Origin: JBBIVB01 sp964567515
GTDB taxonomy: Bacteria; Patescibacteriota; Patescibacteriia; Veblenbacterales; UBA10138
Reading direction: 5' to 3'
DNA length: 9,524 nt
NCBI GenBank assembly: GCA_964567515.1
Contig: CAZMMW010000033.1
Coordinates: 1 to 9,524, forward strand
The position numbers were made by a program, and so were the translations under genes. Shown in pieces: positions 1 through 6,658 of the stretch (position 1 is the stretch's first letter; each line of letters begins with the position of its first letter). The notes under the pieces are model-generated. The model had not been told where the DNA came from. It ran no database searches and saw nothing but the letters and a program-made list of their open reading frames with translations.

Positions 1-305
1 GGCAACGAAAAGAGGGCGATGCCGCTCAATTCAGCCCTGTCCAACTGCTGTTTTTGGGATGAAGGCGGTATTTTATCATGCGTGAGGGAGTTAATTTTGC
101 GTTCTATACTTTTCCTAAAACGCAAAATTTATTAGTTTATGCGCGCACTGGGAGGGTGGGGTAAGCACAAAGAGTTACCACAGATACCACCGAAGCCACC
201 GAGCGAACACGAAGCAAGCACCGAGCAGGTACCGTGAGCTAAGCGAATGGCTAATGCGAGGTATTTACGAAGTATGAGTGGACTACCAAACTACCACGAA
301 ACGCG

Positions 306-321
306 GAGACGAGAGCGTCTC
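306..321. repeat. perfect 6-bp inverted repeat
   Basis: GAGACG at 306-311 and CGTCTC at 316-321 are perfectly complementary around an AGAG loop, forming a stable GC-rich hairpin. No T-run follows, so it is not an intrinsic terminator. Its role is unknown. Confidence 0.5.
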
Positions 322-534
322 GGGCCGACGCAAGCGACGGAGAAAAGACGGGTGTTTATCTGGAGAAAATGCTAAAATACACCTACGAGCCTTTTTGGAG
401 GAGTGAAGCGGCGGCGTGGCGGAGCGAATTGGTTTTTTTCAGGAATTTTTGCTAAAATAGCTTCTAACGTGATTGTAAAGCCACACCAGTAAACTCTGAA
501 ATAGAGGGCGGTTTTTAATTTTCCTATTTCTTGA

Positions 535-546
535 GATAATAATGAT
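535..546 (+). promoter_or_regulatory. putative -10 element for a leaderless recG transcript
   Basis: GATAAT at 535-540 matches TATAAT at five of six positions and lies six bases before the recG ATG. Transcription would therefore begin at or next to the A of the start codon. No Shine-Dalgarno sequence is seen before that ATG. The region expected to hold the -35 is T-rich (512-517) and only weakly like TTGACA. An alternative upstream start uses TAAAAT at 453-458, which would give a leader of roughly 80 bases. Confidence 0.4.
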
Positions 547-2607
547 ATGTTAAATCTTGACTCGCCTCTAAATCAAGTTATAGGTATTGGCCTAGCCACT
601 TTAAAAAAACTAGCCCGCCTGGAACTTAAAACCTGCCAAGATTTGCTTTGGCATCTCCCTTTCCGTTATGATGATTTTTCCAAATTAGTGCCTATCGCCA
701 AAGCAAAAACAGGAGAACAAATCACCATTAAAGGGAAAGTCCAACAAACCACCAACCGTCGTTCTTGGAAACGAAAATTAGCTATCACCGAGGCGATTAT
801 TAGTGACTCTTCCGGTAGTATACGCGCCATTTGGTTTAATCAACCATATCTAACACAAACTTTGAAACCAGGTACGGAAATTTTTTTAGCTGGCCGATTA
901 CAATCTTCTATGTATGGCCTCCAACTAGAACATCCCGCTTACGAATTAATCCACAACCTAACTTTACACACTAACAGACTAGTTCCCCATTATACCCTAA
1001 CTGCCGGACTAACACCCAGATCATTACGTCAACTAATCATTAAAGTATTACCCTTGGCAGAACAACTTACTGACTGGCTGCCTAAAGATATCAAAACCAA
1101 ATTTGCTTTATTGGATATTACTTCAACTGTAAAATATATACACTTTCCTATTAATCACCAAACTCTACTAACTGCCCGCCGGCGCTTAGCTTTTGATGAG
1201 TTATTATTTTTAAGGTTAGGGGCCTTAAATTATAAATTAAATAAGCAGTCTAAACCAGCGCCGCTCATTTCCTTTAATGAACAAACAAAAAAATTTGTTC
1301 AAGAACTACCTTGGTCTTTAACAACTAGTCAACGTGTAACAGCTTGGCAAATTATCAAAGATTTAGGTCAAGGACAACCAATGAATCGTTTGTTGCAAGG
1401 TGATGTTGGTTCTGGCAAAACTGTGGTTGCTGGTATTGCTGCTTTGAATGTTTTACTGGCTGGTTATCAGGTAATTATGTTAGCGCCCACGGAAATTTTA
1501 GCAACGCAACATTTTACCACTTTAACTCAGTTATTTAAAAATTGGCAACAAAAAATTGCTTTGTTTACTAATTCACAAAAAATTATTACCGAACAGGATA
1601 AATCTTTAACTATTACCCGCTCTCAACTAATAAAAAAATTAAATACTGGAGAAATTAATTTTGCTGTTGGTACCCATGCCTTACTTTCGACTGATATTAA
1701 AATTCCTAAACTGGGCTTATTAATTATTGATGAACAGCATCGTTTTGGCGTTGAACAACGACAGCAATTAACTAAATTAAATAATTTAACACCTCATTTA
1801 CTATCGTTAACCGCTACCCCCATTCCCCGTTCTTTAGCTTTAACTATTTACGGCGATTTGGATATTTCCTTACTTAAACAATTACCCCAAGGCCGCTTGC
1901 CTATTATCACTAAATTAATTACACCTCCAGAGCGAATACCAGCTTATAATTTAATTAGACAAGAGATTAAAAACAACCATCGTGTTTATATTGTTTGTCC
2001 TTTAATTGAAGAATCTGATGTTTTAGAGATAAAATCAGTAATCCGGGAAAAAGAAAGGCTAAGCCAGGAAATTTTTCCTGATATACCATTGGGTTTGTTA
2101 CATGGACAGCTGCCGACCAAAACTAAAAATCAAGTAATGAAAGATTTCCGTCAAGGCAAAACCCCAATTTTAATCACCACTTCTATAGTGGAAGTAGGAG
2201 TAGATGTACCCAAGGCAACTATTATGACTATTGAGGGAGCAGAACGATTTGGTTTAGCGCAACTTCATCAATTACGCGGCCGGGTGGGGCGCAGCGGTCA
2301 TCAAAGTTATTGTTTATTAATCCCCAGTAATGACAACCTCAAAGAAAATAAACGTCTAAACACTTTAATAAAATACCAAGACGGCTTTGCTTTGGCAGAA
2401 CAAGATTTACGTTTGCGCGGACCTGGAAATTTACTAGGTACTATACAATCCGGTTGGCCAGCCTTAAAAATTGCTTCCCTGGCTGATAGTCAATTATTAG
2501 AACAAGTTTGCCAAGCTGCCGACATAATTATTAAACAAGATCCTAACCTAGAACATCACTCTATTCTTAAACAGAAAATTCAATCTTATAACGTACATCC
2601 GGAATAA
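547..2607 (+). CDS. recG: ATP-dependent DNA helicase RecG
   Basis: RecG is a monomeric superfamily 2 DNA translocase that remodels stalled replication forks and branch-migrates Holliday junctions. At 686 residues it is close to the E. coli protein (693). The N-terminus has the family's opening helix-hairpin segment (GIGLATLKKLARL, then DLLWHLPFRYDD near 32-43), followed by an OB-fold wedge domain at about 55-140. The helicase core shows Walker A GDVGSGKT (285-292), the DEQH box (395-398), motif III TAT (422-424) and motif VI QLRGRVGRSG (575-584). The C-terminal translocation motif region AEQDLRLRGPGNLLGTIQSG is at 617-636. All motifs are intact, so it should be active. The start follows from alignment of the N-terminal motif to the family. 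No ribosome binding site is visible, and a -10-like box abuts the ATG. It has no co-directional partner close by; the next element downstream is a candidate structured RNA. Confidence 0.97.
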   Translation: MLNLDSPLNQVIGIGLATLKKLARLELKTCQDLLWHLPFRYDDFSKLVPIAKAKTGEQITIKGKVQQTTNRRSWKRKLAITEAIISDSSGSIRAIWFNQPYLTQTLKPGTEIFLAGRLQSSMYGLQLEHPAYELIHNLTLHTNRLVPHYTLTAGLTPRSLRQLIIKVLPLAEQLTDWLPKDIKTKFALLDITSTVKYIHFPINHQTLLTARRRLAFDELLFLRLGALNYKLNKQSKPAPLISFNEQTKKFVQELPWSLTTSQRVTAWQIIKDLGQGQPMNRLLQGDVGSGKTVVAGIAALNVLLAGYQVIMLAPTEILATQHFTTLTQLFKNWQQKIALFTNSQKIITEQDKSLTITRSQLIKKLNTGEINFAVGTHALLSTDIKIPKLGLLIIDEQHRFGVEQRQQLTKLNNLTPHLLSLTATPIPRSLALTIYGDLDISLLKQLPQGRLPIITKLITPPERIPAYNLIRQEIKNNHRVYIVCPLIEESDVLEIKSVIREKERLSQEIFPDIPLGLLHGQLPTKTKNQVMKDFRQGKTPILITTSIVEVGVDVPKATIMTIEGAERFGLAQLHQLRGRVGRSGHQSYCLLIPSNDNLKENKRLNTLIKYQDGFALAEQDLRLRGPGNLLGTIQSGWPALKIASLADSQLLEQVCQAADIIIKQDPNLEHHSILKQKIQSYNVHPE

Positions 2608-2612
2608 AGCGC

Positions 2613-2657
2613 TTGACAAAAATTATAAATTGTATTAAAAAGATTATACTATATAAA
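2613..2657 (+). promoter_or_regulatory. promoter-like region ahead of the structured RNA
   Basis: Immediately after the recG stop there is a perfect TTGACA (2613-2618). The strongest -10-like hexamers are TATACT at 2645-2650 and TATAAA at 2652-2657. The distance from TTGACA to TATACT is 26 bases, too long for a standard sigma-70 promoter, so the perfect -35 may be coincidental. TTGTAT (2630-2635) lies 16 bases before TATAAA and TTATAA (2623-2628) lies 16 bases before TATACT. Either -10 would start transcription a few bases before the first helix of the RNA at 2668. The promoter is likely; the exact pairing of boxes is uncertain. Confidence 0.45.
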
Positions 2658-2667
2658 GTTCTTTGCC

Positions 2668-2803
2668 AAAGGTCGTCATTTATTACATTAAGGGGTTTAG
2701 TAACGAGCTAACTCTTACACTATAAAAAATAATGAGAAGTGCAGCCGTGAGGTTCCCCTATATGATGACAGTGTTTGTATACACGCTGTCTGTGGCGACC
2801 TTT
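2668..2803 (+). ncRNA. candidate structured RNA with three-way junction (family not recognised)
   Basis: This 136-base segment has no ORF but folds well by hand. Closing helix P1 pairs 2668-2679 with 2792-2803: twelve continuous pairs, two of them G-U. Arm P2 pairs AGGGG (2691-2695) with CCCCT (2755-2759). It continues as AACT/GGTT-type pairing (2710-2713 with 2751-2754) and TTAC/GTGA (2715-2718 with 2747-2750), with a bulged C2714 and a 14-base internal loop on the left side only (2696-2709). Arm P3 pairs 2767-2774 with 2783-2790, eight pairs with one G-U. The P1 3' strand runs into TTTTAAATTT, which could help termination. Promoter-like boxes precede it. I see no hallmark of 6S, SRP RNA, tmRNA, RNase P, a T-box or a common riboswitch. 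It could be a free-standing small RNA or a 5' leader element for the downstream small genes. Confidence 0.55.
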
Positions 2804-2875
2804 TAAATTTATTAATACCTAAAAACATAATTCACTGTTCTTTTAAAACTCAAACCACATAAAAAGGAGAAAAAG

Positions 2876-2905
2876 ATGAAAACTATCTTTTTTGATTCAA
2901 GTTAA
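2876..2905 (+). CDS. nine-codon ORF with strong Shine-Dalgarno, possible leader peptide
   Basis: ATG at 2876 opens a nine-codon frame reading MKTIFFDSS and ending in TAA at 2903-2905. It is preceded by AAGGAG at 2864-2869 with a six-base gap, the best ribosome binding site in the window. It lies between the structured RNA and the 95-residue ORF, and its last codons are inside a hairpin. This arrangement resembles a translated leader peptide, but no run of regulatory codons beyond Ile-Phe-Phe is present and no T-rich terminator follows. It may instead be the remnant of a decayed gene. Confidence 0.3.
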   Translation: MKTIFFDSS

Positions 2906-2928
2906 TCTTACTTGATCAATAATCAAAG
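2890..2928 (+). promoter_or_regulatory. two mutually exclusive hairpins over the mini-ORF stop
   Basis: Hairpin A pairs TTGAT/ATCAA (2892-2896 with 2915-2919) and CAAGT/ACTTG (2898-2902 with 2910-2914), with T2897 bulged and a seven-base loop that begins with the mini-ORF stop codon. Hairpin B pairs 2890-2897 with 2921-2928, seven Watson-Crick pairs plus one G-U. The two share their left arm and cannot form together. This resembles an attenuation-type switch geometry, but neither hairpin is followed by a T-run, so transcription termination is not indicated. Confidence 0.3.
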
Positions 2929-2974
2929 TAAATAAAAACCTTAAAAACCAAAAACCTAAAACTGAAAGGCAAAA

Positions 2975-3262
2975 ATGAGAGATCTACTAGGTAAACTTAA
3001 CGACAAGCCTGTCTACATTGATTTTGATTGCACGGGCTTTAAAATACTACACGGTAATGAGTTAATTGGCGCAGATTGGATGTTTTTTAAAAAATTAGAC
3101 ACTCCCATAACAGTTACCGCCGGGGAAACGCTGGCCAACATGATAGCCAGAGTAAACAAAAAAACAATTAATAAAAAAAACTTTATCTTGGCATCAAAAA
3201 AAACTGTTCTAGATTTTAAAAAACAACGAGAGATTCTTCGCCCCACAAAAAGAAATTTATAA
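2975..3262 (+). CDS. hypothetical small basic protein (95 residues)
   Basis: I do not recognise this protein. It begins MRDLLGKLNDKPVYIDFDCTG and has a mixed N-terminal half suggesting short beta strands (about 12-48). The C-terminal third is strongly basic: 12 Lys or Arg in the last 35 residues (62-93), which would suit nucleic-acid binding. There is no signal peptide, membrane helix or cysteine cluster; the single Cys is at 19. A modest Shine-Dalgarno (AAAGG) lies six bases before the ATG, unlike the genes here that seem leaderless. A strong terminator follows within about 30 bases. The reverse-strand frame at 3013-3246 is taken as a shadow, because this frame has the ribosome site and the terminator. 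It may be in one transcription unit with the RNA and mini-ORF upstream. Confidence 0.6.
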   Translation: MRDLLGKLNDKPVYIDFDCTGFKILHGNELIGADWMFFKKLDTPITVTAGETLANMIARVNKKTINKKNFILASKKTVLDFKKQREILRPTKRNL

Positions 3263-3292
3263 GAATTAAAAAATCTAGAATAACAAAAACCT

Positions 3293-3325
3293 GAGGTCAG
3301 TACAAACGCTGACCTCTATTTTTTT
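3293..3325. terminator. bidirectional intrinsic terminator
   Basis: GAGGTCAG (3293-3300) and CTGACCTC (3309-3316) form a perfect eight-pair stem with an eight-base loop. Seven T residues follow on the plus strand (3319-3325), ending the 95-residue ORF's transcript. On the minus strand the same stem is followed by a five-T stretch and could end the radA-glycosylase transcript. The stem touches the stop codon of the minus-strand glycosylase gene (3316-3318), so the convergent genes share it. Confidence 0.88.
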
Positions 3326-3846
3326 ATAAAAAACCTCCAAGGTTTGTGTTTCCATTTTCCTGCATAACCAATGCCAATCCTTGGTGCTGTTTTAATGTTC
3401 TTAAGCGGTACTTTATCTCCTTTTTCTAACCAAATTTTTGTGCTTGTTAGCAAATCTTCCCTGTTTAACTTTTTATCAATTTTTAATTCTTGGCAAACTT
3501 TACCTGGACCATTAATTAATTTATTATCCAAAATCACGCTGCGAACCAAAACAGCTGCTGGATAACCTTGTTTTCCGGTTACAATATTAAAACAGTAGTA
3601 CATGCCATAAATTAAATAAATATAAGCGTAACCAGGCTGGCCAAACATAACTTCAGTACGCTTAGTGCGTCCGCGTGAAGCATGCGAAGCTTGATCTTGT
3701 GGGCCAACATAAGCTTCGGTTTCACAGATCAAGGCGCGTTTAATAATTCGTCCTTGTTTTCTAACCAAATAACAACCCAAAAGCTGACGGGCTACTGACA
3801 AAGTTGATTGATCAAAAAAAGATTCTGCTGTTCTTTGAACTCTCAT
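3316..3846 (-). CDS. 3-methyladenine DNA glycosylase, AAG/MPG family
   Basis: This is a monofunctional base-excision repair glycosylase that removes alkylated purines (3-methyladenine, 7-methylguanine, hypoxanthine) and leaves an abasic site. At 176 residues it is a compact bacterial form of the family. Alignment by eye to human AAG places the catalytic Glu at E44 and its Tyr partner at Y46 in ETEAY, His at H55 (DQASHA), Tyr at Y77, and the intercalating Tyr that flips the base at Y80 (YIYLIYGM). The conserved Asn is N87 and Arg R102. The NGPGKVCQEL segment at 112-121 is also typical. Its ATG overlaps the radA stop as ATGA, so it is almost certainly translated from the radA mRNA by coupling. 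Its 3' end abuts the shared terminator. The E. coli alkA and tag enzymes are unrelated folds. Confidence 0.95.
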   Translation of the reverse strand: MRVQRTAESFFDQSTLSVARQLLGCYLVRKQGRIIKRALICETEAYVGPQDQASHASRGRTKRTEVMFGQPGYAYIYLIYGMYYCFNIVTGKQGYPAAVLVRSVILDNKLINGPGKVCQELKIDKKLNREDLLTSTKIWLEKGDKVPLKNIKTAPRIGIGYAGKWKHKPWRFFIKK

Positions 3847-5180
3847 AACTGATTATCCAACCACCGCACAACCTCTGCTACATTTTTTACCTGCATTACT
3901 TCCAAACCGACAGGCAACTTAATTTTACTATCTAAACTAGAAGTGATTACTTGTTTTAATCCCCAGGCTGCAGCTTCGGCTAATACTTTATTAATATTAG
4001 CCACTGGTCTGATTTCTCCGCCTAAGCCAACCTCGCCAATAACTACCGCCTCTGGCGACACAGTTCTTTTTTTATAAGCTGAAGCCAGAGCCATACACAC
4101 CGCCAGATCTAATCCTGGTTCCTTACTTTTAAAACCGCCCACTAAATTAACATAAACATCGCTGTAAGATAATTTAATGCCGGCTTTTTCTAATAACACA
4201 GCCAGCAACAACTGCAAACGATTATAATCAAAACCGGAAGCCGTGCGCTTGGCCTGGCCATAACGGCTATACGATACTAAGGCCTGGACTTCTATAAAAA
4301 AACTGCGCGAACCTTGAGTTAAGCTAGCCAGACAAGCGCCTGCGCCTTGGTGACGATTGGTTAAAAAAACAGCTGAAGGATTAGCTACTTCCTCTAAACC
4401 CGTTTCGGTCATTTGAAAAATACCAACTTCATCAGTGGGGCCAAAACGATTTTTGCTGGCATGTAAAAATCTTAAACTGGAACCGGCTCCGCCTTCAAAA
4501 CTTAAAACCACATCTACCAAATGTTCTAAAGTTTTCGGACCAGCCACTAAACCGCCCTTGGTAACATGTCCGATAAGTAAAACGGTCAAGTTTCGCGATT
4601 TGGCCAACTCTACCAGTTTAGCAGTAACGCTCTTTATTTGATTAGTATTGCCCGGCGTGCTGCTAATATCCAAGGCTACCATGGTTTGTAAAGAATCTAC
4701 TATTAACAATCCCGGCTGGTCTTGTTGTGTGGCGCTAATAACTGCTTCTAGTCGCTGATCATTAAGAAAGGACAAATTAGCTGGCGCCAAATCCAAACGC
4801 TTTAAGCGACCACCAACTTGTTCGGCCGATTCTTCACCTGAAACATACAAAATCTTATCAGGAAAACGTGAAGCTAATTGCAAAACTAGGGTTGATTTGC
4901 CTATTCCGGGATCGCCGGTTAATAATACCACTGACCCTTCTACCAAACCTCCGCCCAAAACTCTATCCAGCTCTTTAATGGTAGTGGATTCGCGTTTAAA
5001 ATGATTCTGATCAGAAACTAGTTTAACTGGTGAAACTGATGGCAAGTCTTTGCTAGACGACAAAAAAGTAGGGACTTCACTGACTGTTCCCCATTGGCCA
5101 CAAGCAACACAACGCCCTTGCCATTTGAGATACTGGGCATCGCAATTAGAGCAAGTGTAAATTATTTTATCTTTGGACAT
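3843..5180 (-). CDS. radA: DNA repair protein RadA
   Basis: RadA (formerly Sms) is a hexameric RecA-like ATPase and helicase that extends RecA-made recombination intermediates by branch migration. At 445 residues it has the usual length. The N-terminal zinc finger is C10-x2-C13 and C24-x2-C27, with the typical LKWQGRCVACGQW spacing. Walker A GDPGIGKST is at 89-97, Walker B LLIVDS at 158-163, and the diagnostic KNRFG motif at 243-247. A Lon-protease-like C-terminal domain covers roughly 285-445; it holds EPGLDLA at the place of the Lon catalytic Ser region, so it should be non-proteolytic as in the family. The start is set by the zinc finger. A TAAACT box lies six bases before the ATG with no Shine-Dalgarno, suggesting a leaderless mRNA. 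It is followed by a four-base overlap with the glycosylase gene. Confidence 0.97.
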   Translation of the reverse strand: MSKDKIIYTCSNCDAQYLKWQGRCVACGQWGTVSEVPTFLSSSKDLPSVSPVKLVSDQNHFKRESTTIKELDRVLGGGLVEGSVVLLTGDPGIGKSTLVLQLASRFPDKILYVSGEESAEQVGGRLKRLDLAPANLSFLNDQRLEAVISATQQDQPGLLIVDSLQTMVALDISSTPGNTNQIKSVTAKLVELAKSRNLTVLLIGHVTKGGLVAGPKTLEHLVDVVLSFEGGAGSSLRFLHASKNRFGPTDEVGIFQMTETGLEEVANPSAVFLTNRHQGAGACLASLTQGSRSFFIEVQALVSYSRYGQAKRTASGFDYNRLQLLLAVLLEKAGIKLSYSDVYVNLVGGFKSKEPGLDLAVCMALASAYKKRTVSPEAVVIGEVGLGGEIRPVANINKVLAEAAAWGLKQVITSSLDSKIKLPVGLEVMQVKNVAEVVRWLDNQL

Positions 5181-5192
5181 CTTGAGAGTTTA
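5181..5192 (-). promoter_or_regulatory. putative -10 box for a leaderless radA transcript
   Basis: On the minus strand TAAACT (5192 to 5187) is six bases before the radA ATG, the same distance as in recG and the antitoxin-like gene. It matches TATAAT at four of six positions. The zone upstream is almost pure A/T and gives no clear -35. No Shine-Dalgarno is seen. Confidence 0.3.
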
Positions 5193-5201
5193 AAGTTTAA
5201 A

Positions 5202-5261
5202 ATTAAAAGTTAAAAATAATTTTTAATTTTAAATTGTAATTTTGAATTTTTAACTTTTAAC
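5202..5261. repeat. AT-only long hairpin between the VanY and radA genes
   Basis: Arms 5202-5217 and 5246-5261 are complementary at 15 of 16 positions, and the 28-base centre is itself AT-rich with further self-pairing potential. Nearly the whole gap between the two genes consists of this element. It resembles in style, but not in sequence, the AT-rich hairpin at 9257-9360. It may reduce read-through from the upstream gene, but it has no GC stem and is not a classical terminator. Confidence 0.55.
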
Positions 5262-5264
5262 TTC

Positions 5265-6494
5265 CTAACACGTACACCCCGGCGAACCTTTAAAATCACC
5301 TCTGACATATTCAAAATGCCACGGTTCGGAACAAAGATTGCAAAAACCGGCTTGTTTCATAGCGCTAATCAAAGCCGCTTGGCATTCGTTTTCCAAACAC
5401 TTGCTTTTTCCCTTACCAGAACAATAACCAACTCTGGTGTTTCCCTCTGGCGGTTTGATGCAAATATTCTCTTTTCCATTGCCATCTTTCGTCGCCCAAA
5501 TGTCTATCGCATTGCCAGTAGCATGAGAACAACTATAAGGACCGTTTCTCATTATACAAGTAGGGGGCTTATTCACGTAAGGATTGCAGGTTTCGCTGCC
5601 GGGAGGATTTTGGCAATTTTGTTTAATTATCTTTTTTTGCTCCTCTGGGCTGCGATAAGCATCAGTTAAAAAGGCGCCATAACCTTTGCTGTCTAAGATA
5701 TCCATCGCTATTTTTAAATTTACCATTGCTCCCATACTTAATTGTTTTGTAACATTACTATCAATACCTAATTTTGGATGTGGTGTTATATTAAAAAGTT
5801 GAGGAGAAGGTTGAGATAATAACTGCGCTTCCGCATTCCACTCAAGCTCTTCTCTGGTTACCTTATCTACTTTTAAAGTTTGAAATTCAGTTAATTTAGG
5901 GTTAATTAAATTAAGCAAAGTATAAGATAACAAAGCAATAGCTAAACCGCTAATGGCGCTCACTATGGTGTCATTGGCGTCTTTAACTCTTTCCGGACTG
6001 CCAGCAGCATAAATGCGTTTAAAACCGCCCCACATCACCATCACTACGGCCATCACCGCTATAGCCATCACGAAAAATCTATAAAAGACGGCTAAATATT
6101 GACCTATGGTATCATTGTTTATTATAACCGGCATGCCCTTGGTAAAAGAAATTGGTTGTCCGCCGATGGTTATACTGCCAGGAATGGTAATCTGGGGGAC
6201 AAACTTTACTTCTGTTTTTTCTTGCGGCCCCTCCACACCAACGCTACTAGTATCCTTAACGCATCTAAAAAAAGTTTTATCCCACTCCTCATCACGACCC
6301 CGGAGGATAGATTTAGTAAATGGCTGACATGCCAAATCAGGACAACAAAGTTTATCGGCGCAGGTTTGACTACCAGCTAGAGAACCTTCCTGGTTTTCAG
6401 GTATACAATCAGCCAAAGCCAATAAAGGAACAAACCAACCCGCCACCAACCAAATAATTATTAACCAGGCAAAATATTTTCGCTTTAACCACAT
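5265..6494 (-). CDS. secreted pilin-like (TrbC/VirB2-type) and VanY M15 peptidase fusion
   Basis: The 409-residue protein has three parts. Residues 1-29 look like a signal peptide (WLKRK, then a hydrophobic stretch to ALAD). Two membrane helices at about 133-157 and 176-197, linked by GGFKRIYAAGSPERVKDA, match the two-helix pilin-like module common in CPR type IV secretion or pilus genes. The C-terminal part (about 240-409) is a VanY/M15B-type D,D-carboxypeptidase: AYRS at 279-282 with R281, zinc ligands H324 and D331 in SHATGNAID, then catalytic E390 and zinc ligand H393 in EPWHFEY. The expected reaction is removal of the terminal D-Ala from peptidoglycan stem peptides outside the membrane. 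There are 18 cysteines, all outside the membrane helices, implying many disulfides. The start is set by the signal peptide. A weak TAAACT box lies nine bases upstream, with no Shine-Dalgarno. Confidence 0.85.
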   Translation of the reverse strand: MWLKRKYFAWLIIIWLVAGWFVPLLALADCIPENQEGSLAGSQTCADKLCCPDLACQPFTKSILRGRDEEWDKTFFRCVKDTSSVGVEGPQEKTEVKFVPQITIPGSITIGGQPISFTKGMPVIINNDTIGQYLAVFYRFFVMAIAVMAVVMVMWGGFKRIYAAGSPERVKDANDTIVSAISGLAIALLSYTLLNLINPKLTEFQTLKVDKVTREELEWNAEAQLLSQPSPQLFNITPHPKLGIDSNVTKQLSMGAMVNLKIAMDILDSKGYGAFLTDAYRSPEEQKKIIKQNCQNPPGSETCNPYVNKPPTCIMRNGPYSCSHATGNAIDIWATKDGNGKENICIKPPEGNTRVGYCSGKGKSKCLENECQAALISAMKQAGFCNLCSEPWHFEYVRGDFKGSPGCTC

Positions 6495-6503
6495 AACAAC
6501 TTA

Positions 6504-6509
6504 AGTTTA
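6504..6509 (-). promoter_or_regulatory. weak -10-like box before the VanY fusion gene
   Basis: TAAACT on the minus strand (6509 to 6504) is nine bases before the ATG, the same hexamer seen ahead of radA. If used, the leader would be only two or three bases. The -35 zone is T-rich without a good match, so this is tentative. Confidence 0.22.
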
Positions 6510-6582
6510 ACAAAAATTCCTATTTTTAAAAAGGATGTTAAAGATGCTAATCTCAATAGCGAACGTTTTGTCCTACTGTGAC

Positions 6583-6650
6583 GTCATTGCGAGCATCAGC
6601 GAAGCAATCCCAAGGGGACTGCTTCGGTCATTTCACTCCCTCGCAATGAC
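6583..6650. repeat. palindromic intergenic repeat, copy 1
   Basis: The ends GTCATTGCGAG (6583-6593) and CTCGCAATGAC (6640-6650) are a perfect 11-base inverted repeat. Inside, CGAAGCA (6600-6606) pairs with TGCTTCG (6620-6626), and TCCC with GGGA around a three-base loop. The whole unit thus folds into one long hairpin. It lies downstream of the beta-propeller gene and upstream of the VanY fusion. Repeats starting GTCATTGCGAG are common between genes in many bacterial genomes; they encode nothing and look like very small MITE-like or REP-like elements. Confidence 0.8.
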
Positions 6651-6658
6651 AATCAAGC

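Larger units (their letters stand above)
1..546. other. gene-free leading stretch, GC-rich in its middle
   Basis: I find no gene I can defend here. Near the left edge, the frame beginning at base 3 stays open until TGA at 60-62 and reads QRKEGDAAQFSPVQLLFLG. The frame beginning at base 1 stays open until TAG at 133-135. Either could be the tail of a plus-strand gene entering from the left, but neither is recognisable. From about 140 to 430 the DNA is richer in G+C than the flanking genes and full of short recurring words such as CACCGA, GAAGC and GAGCGA, with no long frame on either strand. The word GCTAAAATA occurs at 371-379 and again at 451-459, and each copy contains a TAAAAT -10-like hexamer. 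This could be dispersed repeat DNA or an unrecognised RNA. Confidence 0.5.

Noticed and set aside
3..62. C-terminal end of a protein entering from the left edge.
   Set aside because: Only 19 codons are visible, two frames are open at the edge, and none is recognisable, so I list it only as a possibility in the leading stretch.
2613..2650. A consensus promoter TTGACA plus TATACT.
   Set aside because: The spacing of 26 bases is too long for a standard promoter. I kept only a general promoter-like region with alternative boxes.
2690..2760. A tRNA-like segment, with AGGGG/CCCCT about 70 bases apart and GAGCTAACTC resembling a D arm.
   Set aside because: There is no T arm with GGTTCRANNCC, no anticodon stem and no CCA-type end. 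The pairing is better explained as arm P2 of the larger RNA.
3013..3246. A minus-strand reading frame of 77 codons with a hydrophobic middle.
   Set aside because: It lies wholly inside the plus-strand gene that has a ribosome binding site and terminator, and its hydrophobicity is the mirror of Lys-rich codons (AAA read as TTT).
4435..4641. A plus-strand frame inside radA.
   Set aside because: It is a shadow of a strongly conserved gene in the opposite strand, with no ribosome site.
5316..5669. A plus-strand frame of 117 codons inside the VanY fusion gene, and similar ones at 6099-6380.
   Set aside because: They overlap a gene with clear signal peptide and catalytic motifs and have no family resemblance of their own.
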